Assembly (NCBI GenBank): GCA_022360105.1
Contig: JAKSDL010000281.1
Coordinates: forward strand, 1 to 9,782
Length of the DNA stretch: 9,782 bases
Source: Pseudomonadota bacterium
GTDB taxonomy: Bacteria; SAR324; XYD2-FULL-50-16; JAHJRI01
Direction of reading: 5' to 3'
Position 1 is the stretch's first letter, and the number at the start of each line of letters is the position of its first letter. The notes under the pieces were generated by a model that saw nothing but the letters and a program-made list of their open reading frames with translations, had not been told where the DNA came from and ran no database searches. A program made the translations under genes and the position numbers. Of this stretch, positions 1 to 6,713 are shown one piece after another.

Positions 1-1
1 C

Positions 2-631
2 ATTCGAAGAGGCAGGCGCAAAAACATCCCGGCTTATTTCTCCAAAGAACAATTTGGTTGTGCCGGCGGCGCGTTTTGGCTGGGATTCCTCAAACCGCAA
101 ACGGAAACCATCATCCAATATGTTTCGACCGGCATTCCCGGTCAGATGGAAGGTGAGTTTTACTGCGATTCACCTGATCACCTCAGAGAAATTTTCCAAT
201 ACGTCGATCCACCTGCCATCGAAAAAACCTATTGTATCTTCAAACCTCTTAGTCAGTTTGTGCATCAGGAAATGCCTGAGCTGGTAGTGTTTTTTACCCA
301 CCCGGAGGTTTTATCCGGATTGCATCAACTGGCAACGTTTGTCACCAATGACCCCGAAGTGGTTGTGTCACCGTGGTCTGCCTCCTGCGGAAGTCTGGTT
401 GGCTGGCCGAGGCATTACCTGGCAAAGGGACTCAACAAGGCTGTTTTAGGCGGTTGGGACCCTTCCGCCAGGAAGTATTTTCAAAAGGATGAGCTTTCAT
501 TCACAGTCCCGTTCAACATGTTTGAGGACATGGTCAATCGCCGTGAAGAATCTTTTCTCATGCATGAAACCTGGATGTCCGTGCGCGAACGAATCGAAAA
601 AGAGAAGGGAAACAAAGGGGAAGCCCAATAG
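2..631 (+). CDS. DUF169 (COG2043) family protein, 5' end outside window
   Basis: The reading frame is open from the left edge, and 209 residues are visible before the TAG stop. An ATG at 146 exists but is not the real start. Conserved-looking sequence precedes it in the same frame, including a Gly/Ala-rich GCAGGAFWLGF stretch (visible residues 19-29) and then STGIPGQMEGEFYCDSPD. This pattern, a Gly/Cys-rich segment followed by a TGIPG..EGE segment and a later SPWSASCGSLVGWP segment, is what I recognise as DUF169, a family of unknown biochemical function found in archaea and many anaerobic bacteria. Family members are usually somewhat longer, so perhaps 30-50 N-terminal residues are missing. 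There is no signal peptide or membrane span in the visible part. The charged tail (RERIEKEKGNKGEAQ) looks disordered. It converges on the PilZ gene with only 2 bp between the stops. The family call is fairly sure; no function is claimed. Confidence 0.8.
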   Translation: MRRGRRKNIPAYFSKEQFGCAGGAFWLGFLKPQTETIIQYVSTGIPGQMEGEFYCDSPDHLREIFQYVDPPAIEKTYCIFKPLSQFVHQEMPELVVFFTHPEVLSGLHQLATFVTNDPEVVVSPWSASCGSLVGWPRHYLAKGLNKAVLGGWDPSARKYFQKDELSFTVPFNMFEDMVNRREESFLMHETWMSVRERIEKEKGNKGEAQ

Positions 632-633
632 TT

Positions 634-990
634 TTAGTTTTTCATTTCCAATTCTACAAACCGGCTGGTACTTAATAACATTGAATTGATTTTTTGACGG
701 TGTTTTACCAGCCTTTCCGTGACATCAAGTTTTTCAGAATAGAACCTGATCCCATAAACAAATCCTTTGGTTTTTTTCAGTTTAACTTTTACCTGACCTT
801 TTAACCTGATCCTGTACTGCTCGACCTTAAATATAAGGAATACATCACTTTCTATTTTAAGATTCAGAGTGCTTTTAATTGCAAAGCCACCCATTGATAT
901 ATCGTGTAACATTCCACAAGCTGACAAATCGTGCTTTAAAACCGGAATATCAACCGAATAACGTTCAAACTGTCTTCTTTCCTTGTCCAT
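634..990 (-). CDS. single-domain PilZ protein (predicted c-di-GMP receptor)
   Basis: This 118-residue protein consists almost wholly of one PilZ domain. The N-terminal RRQFER segment (residues 5-10) supplies the RxxxR motif (R6, R10). DISMGG (30-35) supplies the D/NxSxxG motif (D30, S32, G35). In PilZ proteins these two motifs wrap around cyclic-di-GMP. The following alternating hydrophobic segments (roughly 37-85) fit the beta-barrel, and the basic C-terminal part (about 90-110) looks helical. There is no partner domain, so output would be through protein-protein contact; the target cannot be told from the sequence. The ATG at 990 is the natural start because the RxxxR motif follows at once. 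No good Shine-Dalgarno sequence is seen. The nearest same-strand gene is over 900 bp upstream, so it is probably transcribed alone. Its 3' end abuts the convergent DUF169 gene, leaving no room for a terminator between them. Confidence 0.87.
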   Translation of the reverse strand: MDKERRQFERYSVDIPVLKHDLSACGMLHDISMGGFAIKSTLNLKIESDVFLIFKVEQYRIRLKGQVKVKLKKTKGFVYGIRFYSEKLDVTERLVKHRQKINSMLLSTSRFVELEMKN

Positions 991-1002
991 TATTGTGCCG
1001 TT

Positions 1003-1031
1003 AAAATATTTGTTGCATCTCTGCTGATCAA
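1003..1031 (-). promoter_or_regulatory. possible sigma70-type promoter for the PilZ gene
   Basis: Read on the minus strand, TTGATC (1026-1031) and TATTTT (1003-1008) are separated by 17 bp. Each matches the -35/-10 consensus at 4 of 6 positions. The implied transcription start lies only a few bases before the ATG at 990, which would make a nearly leaderless transcript and would agree with the missing Shine-Dalgarno sequence. The match is weak and could be chance in AT-rich DNA. Confidence 0.25.
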
Positions 1032-1359
1032 AAATCTCGATTGTTAGTTATACCGCGAAACAAATACCAGGGATTCTGATTCAGTTGAAGCGGGGCAGAC
1101 CAACATGTTCGGTCAAATCAAAACCGGGTTCTCCTATGCACGGTCAATCGCTGATCAGCCATTATATAGTACAATATCGATTAACGATAAATAAGTTTCT
1201 TTTCCGGTTTAAAAGCAAAATTTACAAAAAATTTATTTAAAGAATCCTGTGTTTTTCCCTTATGGACAGCAAGGGTTTTGATTGGTGCCTGAACAAAAAC
1301 CAATTTAGCCCATACCAATAAAAGCTTTGAAAGGAGCCTGGTACTTCGTTGTTTAGTGC

Positions 1360-1387
1360 TTTCAGCAATCAGCGATCAGCTCTCAGC
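1360..1387. repeat. four tandem 7-bp repeats, unit NNTCAGC
   Basis: Four consecutive heptamers are read directly: TTTCAGC, AATCAGC, GATCAGC and TCTCAGC. Five of seven positions are identical in all copies and only the first two vary. Two inverse-oriented heptamers, GCTGAAC and GCTGACA, lie at 1418-1431. CAGCGATCAGC (1370-1380) can pair with 1418-1428 at 10 of 11 positions, giving a stem with a 37-nt loop. Degenerate GCTGA-type heptads of this kind occur in intergenic DNA of many bacteria; their role is unknown to me. Confidence 0.7.
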
Positions 1388-1415
1388 CGGTTTTTGCCTG
1401 TAATTGTAATGTATT

Positions 1416-1433
1416 AAGCTGAACGCTGACAGC
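1416..1433. repeat. inverse-oriented heptamers of the NNTCAGC array
   Basis: The segment holds GCTGAAC (1418-1424) and GCTGACA (1425-1431), followed by another GC. This is the reverse complement of the unit in the array at 1360-1387. It can form the right arm of a stem with 1370-1380. No T-run follows directly, so an intrinsic terminator is unlikely. Confidence 0.6.
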
Positions 1434-1616
1434 ACATTAATCCTCAAGCTGAATCCGGGATCTGACACAAAGCTGGATAAGGGTTTAGCGATTTTCCGTT
1501 CAGGCACAAATGAATGTTATAAAACCTGCAGTCTGAATTCTTAAACCGAACAGGGTTTGGAGTTATTTTACATAAATTTGACATCTTTATTAGCTGCCAG
1601 CCGACAGCTTGCAATG

Positions 1617-1631
1617 TGTTGCTGCGCAACA
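1617..1631. repeat. perfect short hairpin TGTTGC-TGC-GCAACA
   Basis: A 6-bp perfect stem closes a 3-nt loop. The same core, GTTGC-NNN-GCAAC, recurs at 6925-6937 in another intergenic space of this window, again next to CAGC/TATC-type repeat sequence. That points to a shared repeat family rather than a gene-specific terminator. No T-run of terminator type follows it directly on either strand. Confidence 0.5.
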
Positions 1632-1639
1632 ATTTTGTA

Positions 1640-1673
1640 TCATACCGGATTCCGGATCGCGGCCTGGAATGAC
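1640..1673. repeat. dispersed-type intergenic palindrome
   Basis: Read on the minus strand, the element begins GTCATTCCAGGCCGCGATCC and runs on to a second GGAATCC. The outer arms ATTCC and GGAAT (1650-1654 and 1666-1670 on the plus strand) pair, with further GG/CC pairing inside a one-base bulge. Elements starting GTCATTCC and containing GGAATCC are a very common class of short palindromic repeats between bacterial genes. Whether this one is multicopy cannot be seen from one window. Confidence 0.45.
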
Positions 1674-1904
1674 ACCCATACATTTTGGATCTTTTAGAGG
1701 GGTATGTGTTGGGCTGGGAGAATAGTGATTACTTTGAAGAGTAAACAGATAGATTCCTGAAAAGAGGCAGGGGTACATCCAACCCCATTGGGTGAGGATT
1801 CCCACCGGAAGGTAAAAGATAGCTCAACTCCACCATTATGAAGCCGCTCATTGAGGGGTTGTGCATTCAGCTAGCAACCGGTGAACGGCTCAGGGAATTC
1901 ACCC

Positions 1905-2171
1905 TTATTTCCTGACACATCTCTTTTTCTTTCGGCCATCAATCAATTGCCAGGTACATTCATGCGAGTAGTCGTCTACCTTATATACTGAACCATGGGT
2001 AGCTTTCAGAGGCTTTTTAGGTCTCGCTTTCGGCTTGGAACTGCAACTGGTTAGCAAAAATGCAGAAGCGATAAACATTGCAACCAATGAAATATAAAAT
2101 CTAAGGAATCGTCCTGATAGATCCTTTTGATATTTATTTAAAATTCTTTCTTTTTTCATCTGTTTTATCAT
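1905..2171 (-). CDS. small basic lipoprotein, function unknown
   Basis: The frame ends at a TAA (1905-1907). It can start at a TTG (2207, 100 residues), an ATG (2171, 88 residues, chosen here) or an ATG (2159, 84 residues). None has a clear Shine-Dalgarno sequence, so the start is uncertain. With the chosen start, a basic N-region precedes a hydrophobic segment (about residues 26-42). The lipobox LTSC follows, with Cys43 as the predicted lipidation site, so this is a type II signal peptide with an unusually long N-region. The mature part is only about 46 residues, with a Lys/Pro/Arg-rich linker (KPKARPKKPLK) and a compact tail holding two further cysteines (C72, C85), which could form a disulfide in the periplasm. 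I do not recognise a family. It lies downstream of trkH on the same strand, separated by about 280 bp that contain a large palindrome, so co-transcription is doubtful. Confidence 0.6.
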   Translation of the reverse strand: MIKQMKKERILNKYQKDLSGRFLRFYISLVAMFIASAFLLTSCSSKPKARPKKPLKATHGSVYKVDDYSHECTWQLIDGRKKKRCVRK

Positions 2172-2223
2172 CTGTAACTTTGGTTTCTTGAGGGAAGATT
2201 GATTCAATTCGACAACTTTAGTG

Positions 2224-2359
2224 AGCTTTGGTTTCTATCGCTAAGGTGAATATTCTCGCTTTATCGTCATCAAATTTCAACTGCCTTTCCTACAAAAATT
2301 TAACGAGCTGAAATTTTTGGTCAAAGCGATATCCTGATGAGCAACATAACACCAAAGCT
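2224..2359. repeat. 136-bp imperfect palindrome
   Basis: Three perfect arm pairs are nested around nearly one centre (about 2292). They are AGCTTTGGT (2224-2232) with ACCAAAGCT (2351-2359), TCGCTTT (2256-2262) with AAAGCGA (2323-2329), and AAATTTCA (2272-2279) with TGAAATTT (2309-2316). The stretches between the arms also resemble each other in inverse orientation (TAT..GCT.A..G.ATA), so this is one long imperfect inverted repeat. It sits between the trkH stop and the small lipoprotein gene. It could be a decayed MITE-like element or a structured RNA end of the trkH transcript. I see no convincing target-site duplication. Confidence 0.6.
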
Positions 2360-2450
2360 GGAAAATTCAGTCCGGCTAAAATCGGTCAGAGGTGAAATGT
2401 TGATCCCGAACTGCAGACCTGAATCTTACAGCTCAGCATTTGAACGAAGT

Positions 2451-3908
2451 TTATTTTCGCCAGAAAGAGGGGTAAAAGACGACCAGGGCTGAAAACATTT
2501 CAAGGCGCCCTACCATCATGTTCCAGGAAAGGAACCACTTTCCAATATCCGAAATATGAGCATAGTTTTGAGCCGGGCCAATCGAACCGAATCCCGGTCC
2601 GATATTCATCAGTGTAGCGATGACTGCGCTCATGGCTGAGAAAAAATCCATATCATCGGACAAGACCATAAAGCAGCTTCCCCCAAAAATCAGGAAAATA
2701 TTGACGATAAAATAGGAGATGGCAAGATCGATCATGGAGTAATCGATCAAACGACCATTCAGGCGAATGGACACGACAGATAAAGGCTGCAGGAAGATTC
2801 GTTTGATCGAAGCCACCATGTATTTCCAAATAATCACATAGTGAACCACTTTGATACCACTGGTAGTTGACCCGGCACAAGCGCCAATAAAACAAACCAC
2901 CCAAAGAAACATCTGGGCCGCCTGGGGCCATTGCTCATAGTCTGCGGTGGTGAAGCCGGTCGTCGTCAGCAGTGACATGACTTGAAAAGTCGCGTATCTC
3001 ACGGAATCGGCAAGACTGTCGTAACTGCCATTTCTCCAGAGAATCCATGATACCATTCCGCAGAAAAACAGCAGAAATCCCACATACCAACGAAATTCGG
3101 TGTTGATTTTCAGTGATTTCCAGTCCCCTTTCAGCATCTGGTAAAACAGGACAAAGGTCATCCCGCCCAGAAACATAAAGACAATAATCACCCAATCGAA
3201 ATAGGCACTGTTGTAATGTCCAATACTGGCATTCTTGGGCGAATAGCCGGAGGTAGATACAGTACCAAAGGCATGGCACATGGAATCAAAAATGGACATT
3301 CCGCCGGCACTCAACAGGATAATCTGAAGCAGATTCAAGGCCAGGTAAATCGCCCAAAGCCGAATCATGGCATCTCTGTTACGCGGCGTGAATCTTTCCT
3401 TGGTTATCACCTGCCCCGGGCTGGATTCGGCCCTGAAGATTCGCAGACCTCCCATTCCATGAGGCAGGAAAATGATCACCAGGGTCAAAAACCCCATTCC
3501 CCCCAGCAGGTGTGTCTGGCTACGCCAGAAGAGCAATCCGTGAGGTACAACTTCAATATCTGTGAGAATGGTTGCCCCGCTGGTCGTATAGCCGGACATC
3601 ATTTCGAAAAAGGCGTCAGTAAAAGAAAGATTTGTGTGATGGATCATGTATGGCATTCCAGACACGGCGGAAACCATAATCCATCCGAAGACCGCGATAA
3701 AAATGCCGTCCTTGGTGTCAAGGTCATTGCTACGCCTGAAAAACCACCACAGTGGCAGACCCAATCCGATTGTGATCAAGGCGGAGATCGCAAGTGGGGA
3801 TAAATCCCCTTCCTGATAGTAAAGTGAAACAAAAATGGGCAAAACCATGGAAAGACCGGTTAGGATCAGCAGCTTACCCAAAACGTTGGCAATGGAGGTG
3901 AAATGCAT
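2451..3908 (-). CDS. trkH: TrkH family potassium uptake membrane subunit
   Basis: This is the ion-translocating subunit of a Trk/Ktr-type K+ uptake system in the inner membrane. The 485 residues match the usual TrkH length. The four membrane-pore-membrane repeats are visible through their selectivity-filter loops: TTSGAT (108-113), GTVSTSGYSP (215-224), TTTGFTT (315-321) and NIGPGFG (435-441). Each has the conserved filter glycine (G111, G221, G318, G437). The GACAGSTTSGIK stretch (342-353) belongs to the central gating region of the third repeat. R468 in the final helix (MMVGRLEMFSAL) is the family's conserved pore arginine. Hydrophobic segments run throughout. The start is the ATG at 3908, just before the first membrane helix; the Shine-Dalgarno sequence is poor. 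It lies 188 bp downstream of trkA on the same strand. Function as the TrkA partner follows from family and context. Confidence 0.96.
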   Translation of the reverse strand: MHFTSIANVLGKLLILTGLSMVLPIFVSLYYQEGDLSPLAISALITIGLGLPLWWFFRRSNDLDTKDGIFIAVFGWIMVSAVSGMPYMIHHTNLSFTDAFFEMMSGYTTSGATILTDIEVVPHGLLFWRSQTHLLGGMGFLTLVIIFLPHGMGGLRIFRAESSPGQVITKERFTPRNRDAMIRLWAIYLALNLLQIILLSAGGMSIFDSMCHAFGTVSTSGYSPKNASIGHYNSAYFDWVIIVFMFLGGMTFVLFYQMLKGDWKSLKINTEFRWYVGFLLFFCGMVSWILWRNGSYDSLADSVRYATFQVMSLLTTTGFTTADYEQWPQAAQMFLWVVCFIGACAGSTTSGIKVVHYVIIWKYMVASIKRIFLQPLSVVSIRLNGRLIDYSMIDLAISYFIVNIFLIFGGSCFMVLSDDMDFFSAMSAVIATLMNIGPGFGSIGPAQNYAHISDIGKWFLSWNMMVGRLEMFSALVVFYPSFWRK

Positions 3909-3972
3909 AGTCTGATTTTGGTTTTAAATAATCAAGTAGCGCGCCTTGTTGTATTGTTTTTCCCGATTACCG

Positions 3973-4015
3973 GCTACATGTGAAACTTCATTTTTTGGTA
4001 GCGAATCCTGAAGTT
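3973..4015 (-). other. two mutually exclusive hairpins in the trkA-trkH spacer
   Basis: AACTTCA (3984-3990) pairs perfectly with TGAAGTT (4009-4015) across an 18-nt loop. GCTAC (3973-3977) pairs with GTAGC (3998-4002). The two stems interleave, so only one can form at a time. This is the sort of layout seen in attenuators, but both stems are short, no strong T-run follows on the minus strand, and chance is a real possibility. Confidence 0.25.
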
Positions 4016-4096
4016 AAGTCGGACAGCACCGGTATATTAAGACAGAAAAACAGTTATAAATAGCAAAGCGAGTTATTTGGAGGTTCCACAAGACAA

Positions 4097-5494
4097 TCAA
4101 TCTGAAAACAGTTTTTGCAGATCTTTCAACATCATAGAGCCGCATACGGCAATCGCTTTGTCCCCTTCCTTCAGATGAGTATCACCGACAGCGATTCTCC
4201 AGTTTCCGTCTCGATAGATGGCACCAATTAGAATTTTTCCGTAATAAAAGGAATCCAGTTTTTTTAAAGGTGCTTTGCAGATCTGGGAACCCCTGGTGAC
4301 GTTGAATTCCACGATATCCATGTCAAATCCGTGAAGATGAGCCACAGACAGCATTTTTCCCCGTCGTATGTATTTGATTATTTCGTTACCGGCCAGAATT
4401 TTTTTGTTCAATGCGATATCCAGTCCGATCGTTGAACTGAGAACAAGGTATTCCTCCTTATTCACCATGGCAATGGTCTTTGCCTGGCTTTTTGGATTCT
4501 TTTTATTAATCAGATTTTTCGCCAACAGACTGGTCATGACATTTGCTTCATCATCCTGGGTTGCAGTAATAAACGTGTCTATATCAGCCAATCCAGCCGT
4601 CTCCAGCACCTCCGCATCTGATCCGTCACCTTGCAATACTTCGGTATGTTCTAAAAAGAATGAAAGCTCTTTGGCGTCATAGTCGTTCCGCTCTATCAGC
4701 TTTACACGCACAGACTTACCCAGCAGTTGTGCCACTCGGGAACCAATCAGGCCTCCACCCAGAATCATCACCCGGTGGCGGTTGTGACGTTTGATACCGG
4801 TCAGGTCCATTAACTGCGCCAGTGCCAGTTTATTAGCCATGACCAGCACCTGATCGTTTGGTTTTATGAAGTTGTTACCACCGGGAATGATCGTCTTCGT
4901 ATCCCGTGCAATGGCTAAGACCCGAAAAAACATATCGCGATATTCTTTCGAAATTTCAGTGAGTGTTTTGTTGGCCAAAGGCGAGGACTCGTGAATCCGG
5001 GTCGCCATCACTTGCATTTTTCCCTCGCCGATTTCAATGATTTCGTTACCTGCCGTCCGCTTGACCAGGCGGACGATCTCCTGGGCAGCCAATTCTTCGG
5101 GGTGGATGATTAAATCGATCTTTAAATCCTCCATATTCAGAACTGATGCACCTGTGCACAACTCCAAAGAACGAACCCGCGCGATTTTCCGGGGAATACC
5201 GAAACGATCGCCAATAATTGAGGAGAGGATATTGACTGCGTCGTTATCAGTCACTGCAATTAAGTAATCAATATTCCTGGCATTCGCTTCTTTCCAGCAA
5301 TCGATGCTCATGGCGTCCCCCTGCAAAATTCTGGCATCAATCGCTCCATCAGCATGACGGATTTTATTGTTGTCTTGCTCGATCACAGTAACTGCATACC
5401 CATCATGGGCAAGTCGTTTGGCCAGGTAAAGGCCAACCCCTCCAAGCCCAAGAATCAGGATGTTTTCACTTTTCTGTTTTTTCGTAATATTCAT
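4097..5494 (-). CDS. trkA: TrkA, nucleotide-binding regulatory subunit of Trk K+ uptake
   Basis: TrkA is the peripheral cytoplasmic subunit that binds NAD(H) and other nucleotides and controls opening of TrkH. The 465 residues show the duplicated RCK layout of full-length TrkA. The first Rossmann fold has GLGGVG (16-21) and the acidic ribose-binding residue E39 in VIEQD. The first TrkA_C domain spans about 152-235. The second Rossmann fold has GGGLIG (246-251) and E268 in LIERN. The second TrkA_C domain spans about 385-462. Both glycine motifs are intact, so both halves could bind nucleotide. The ATG at 5494 starts ten residues before the first beta strand, as expected; the Shine-Dalgarno sequence is weak. 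It is followed by trkH on the same strand after 188 bp. The pair probably forms an operon, though that gap is long enough for a separate trkH promoter. Confidence 0.96.
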   Translation of the reverse strand: MNITKKQKSENILILGLGGVGLYLAKRLAHDGYAVTVIEQDNNKIRHADGAIDARILQGDAMSIDCWKEANARNIDYLIAVTDNDAVNILSSIIGDRFGIPRKIARVRSLELCTGASVLNMEDLKIDLIIHPEELAAQEIVRLVKRTAGNEIIEIGEGKMQVMATRIHESSPLANKTLTEISKEYRDMFFRVLAIARDTKTIIPGGNNFIKPNDQVLVMANKLALAQLMDLTGIKRHNRHRVMILGGGLIGSRVAQLLGKSVRVKLIERNDYDAKELSFFLEHTEVLQGDGSDAEVLETAGLADIDTFITATQDDEANVMTSLLAKNLINKKNPKSQAKTIAMVNKEEYLVLSSTIGLDIALNKKILAGNEIIKYIRRGKMLSVAHLHGFDMDIVEFNVTRGSQICKAPLKKLDSFYYGKILIGAIYRDGNWRIAVGDTHLKEGDKAIAVCGSMMLKDLQKLFSD

Positions 5495-5538
5495 TTAACA
5501 TTCAATGGATTAATTCAAACGAAACTGTTGGTGATATA

Positions 5539-5563
5539 AAAATCTCTCCTCACTAAAGATTTT
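5539..5563 (-). terminator. AT-rich hairpin, possible weak terminator of the LysR gene
   Basis: Read on the minus strand, AAAATCT (5557-5563) pairs with AGATTTT (5539-5545) across an 11-nt loop, and TTATAT follows. It lies 118 bp after the regulator's stop and 45 bp before the trkA start. It could end lysR transcription or form part of the trkA leader. The stem is only 7 bp with little GC, so efficiency would be low. Confidence 0.3.
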
Positions 5564-5625
5564 ATCTTAACTCAAGTTTCACATCTTCGAATTTAAGTAT
5601 TATCTGTACCATAAAGAATTCACAA

Positions 5626-5651
5626 ATTATACAGTCCGCAAAAGAGTTCAA
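5626..5651 (-). promoter_or_regulatory. candidate promoter for trkA
   Basis: A perfect -10 hexamer, TATAAT, reads on the minus strand at 5626-5631. The nearest -35-like hexamer, TTGAAC (5646-5651), is only 14 bp upstream, which is shorter than the preferred 17. The implied leader before trkA is about 125 nt. The -10 match is exact but the whole promoter is only suggestive. Confidence 0.3.
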
Positions 5652-5680
5652 TTGTTTTAGACATTTGCAGAACGTTTTTA

Positions 5681-6574
5681 CTATTTTTCTGCAATCTGAT
5701 CAATCAGCCATTGCTTAAAAAGAGCAATATCCGACTTATCCGAGTACTCCACCGGATGAACAAAAAAGTAAGAGAAATTGGATTGTATTACCTTTTCAAA
5801 TACGGGCACCAGGAGTCCTGCTTGAAGATCTCCTTCCACCAGGGATTGTCTTCCCAAAACTATACCTTGCCCTGCAATCGCTGCCTGAACCGCAAAGTCG
5901 GCCTGGTTGAATTGTAGCCCTCTGTTAAAATCCAGATGTTCGACTCCCATTTGTGTGGCCCAATGCAACCAGTTGATATTACTTCCTTTAAATGTTTTTA
6001 TGTCATGCAAAATCGGATAGTTCTTAATCAATTCAGGATCTTTCAAAGGCAAATCCTGTTTAATCAAATCGGGACTGCAAACCGGAAAATAGACTTCCTC
6101 CATTAGTGGCGTCACATTCAACCCCGGGTACACACCCAGACCAAACCGAATCGAGCAGTCGATCTGATCATCAAGAAAATCAACGATACTATTGCTGGTG
6201 TGGATTCTGATGCTCAATCTTGAATGTTTATTGTGGAAATCGGCAATTCGTGGAATCAACCATTTAGTGGCAAACGAAGGTAGGGTCGAAACCGACAGTC
6301 GGCCTGAGCCTTCTGCAGAACGGATCACTTCAATTTGAGTCAGTATTTGCCTGAAAGCGGGTTGCACTGTTTTTAGTAGACGTTCCCCGTTCCAAGTCAA
6401 TTGTATTTGCCTGATTTTTCTTTCAAAAAGCTTAAAGCCCAATTCCTCTTCCAATTGACGAATCTGCACACTAACCGCTCCCTGGCTCAGATTAAGCTCT
6501 TTGGAAGCTTCCGTAAAACTCAGATGTTCGGCAACACGGATAAATGTGGCCAATGCCTGGAGGTTTCGAATCAT
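5681..6574 (-). CDS. LysR-type transcriptional regulator, GcvA-like
   Basis: This is a 297-residue LysR-type DNA-binding regulator of normal length. The N-terminal winged helix-turn-helix spans about residues 5-64. SFTEASKELNLSQGAVSVQI (19-38) holds the recognition helix, and LEEELGFKLFER (41-52) the wing. The effector-binding domain starts near 92. LSVSTLPSFATKWLIPRI (93-110) is the hallmark of the GcvA/AmpR-type group of LysR proteins, which lets me place the subfamily but not name the effector. The ATG at 6574 gives the usual short lead into the HTH; no Shine-Dalgarno sequence is seen. It is divergent from a DUF1127 gene across 139 bp. LysR proteins often bind such shared regions to repress themselves and switch the neighbour, so the DUF1127 gene is the likeliest target (inference). 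trkA downstream on the same strand is separated by 186 bp. Confidence 0.93.
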   Translation of the reverse strand: MIRNLQALATFIRVAEHLSFTEASKELNLSQGAVSVQIRQLEEELGFKLFERKIRQIQLTWNGERLLKTVQPAFRQILTQIEVIRSAEGSGRLSVSTLPSFATKWLIPRIADFHNKHSRLSIRIHTSNSIVDFLDDQIDCSIRFGLGVYPGLNVTPLMEEVYFPVCSPDLIKQDLPLKDPELIKNYPILHDIKTFKGSNINWLHWATQMGVEHLDFNRGLQFNQADFAVQAAIAGQGIVLGRQSLVEGDLQAGLLVPVFEKVIQSNFSYFFVHPVEYSDKSDIALFKQWLIDQIAEK

Positions 6575-6591
6575 CGTTATACATTAAAAAT

Positions 6592-6612
6592 TTTTATTCA
6601 TAAACCATAAAA
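6592..6612. promoter_or_regulatory. possible operator in the lysR-DUF1127 divergent region
   Basis: TTTTAT (6592-6597) and ATAAAA (6607-6612) are perfect inverted arms around 9 bp, and the motif CATAAA occurs twice within it (6599-6604, 6606-6611). LysR proteins usually bind AT-rich dyads of T-N11-A type, and a site this close to the lysR start would suit autoregulation. Low sequence complexity makes this a weak prediction. Confidence 0.25.
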
Positions 6613-6620
6613 TAATTCGT

Positions 6621-6651
6621 TTGTCAGCTGATAGCAGAGGCGTGATACAAT
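6621..6651 (+). promoter_or_regulatory. candidate promoter for the DUF1127 gene
   Basis: TTGTCA (6621-6626, 5 of 6 to the -35 consensus) and TACAAT (6646-6651, 5 of 6 to the -10 consensus) are separated by 19 bp, longer than ideal. A suboptimal spacer is common in promoters that need an activator, which would suit control by the adjacent LysR protein. The 8-bp palindrome TCAGCTGA (6624-6631) overlaps the -35 element. Confidence 0.35.
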
Positions 6652-6713
6652 TTTAGCAACAAAGTATGGATCATATTATCTAAATCTTATCCTGATGTTG
6701 CAAGGAGGAAATT

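Larger units (their letters stand above)
991..1904. other. 914-bp region with no convincing gene
   Basis: Two overlapping minus-strand frames of 71 and 79 codons cross 1444-1805. Neither shows a recognisable domain or a good ribosome binding site, and both read through hairpin and repeat sequence, so I regard them as non-coding. What the region does hold is a heptamer repeat with an inverted partner (1360-1433), a perfect short hairpin (1617-1631) and a dispersed-type palindrome (1640-1673), plus the probable PilZ promoter at its left end. The rest (about 1035-1355 and 1675-1904) is AT-rich without a feature I can name. It may be a repeat-decayed spacer or hide a small RNA. Confidence 0.55.

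Noticed and set aside
146..148. ATG as the start of the DUF169 gene
   Set aside because: The same frame is open to the left edge and encodes family-typical sequence upstream, so this Met is internal.
1360..1433. Heptamer array as a CRISPR
   Set aside because: The units are 7 bp and contiguous, without repeat-spacer alternation or nearby cas genes.
1444..1805. Two overlapping minus-strand frames of 79 and 71 codons
   Set aside because: They cross a hairpin and a dispersed-type palindrome, lack any domain or Shine-Dalgarno sequence, and their composition looks like translated spacer DNA.
3216..3803. 195-codon plus-strand frame inside trkH
   Set aside because: It lies wholly antisense to a well-supported membrane protein gene and has no recognisable domain; it is a shadow of trkH codon use.
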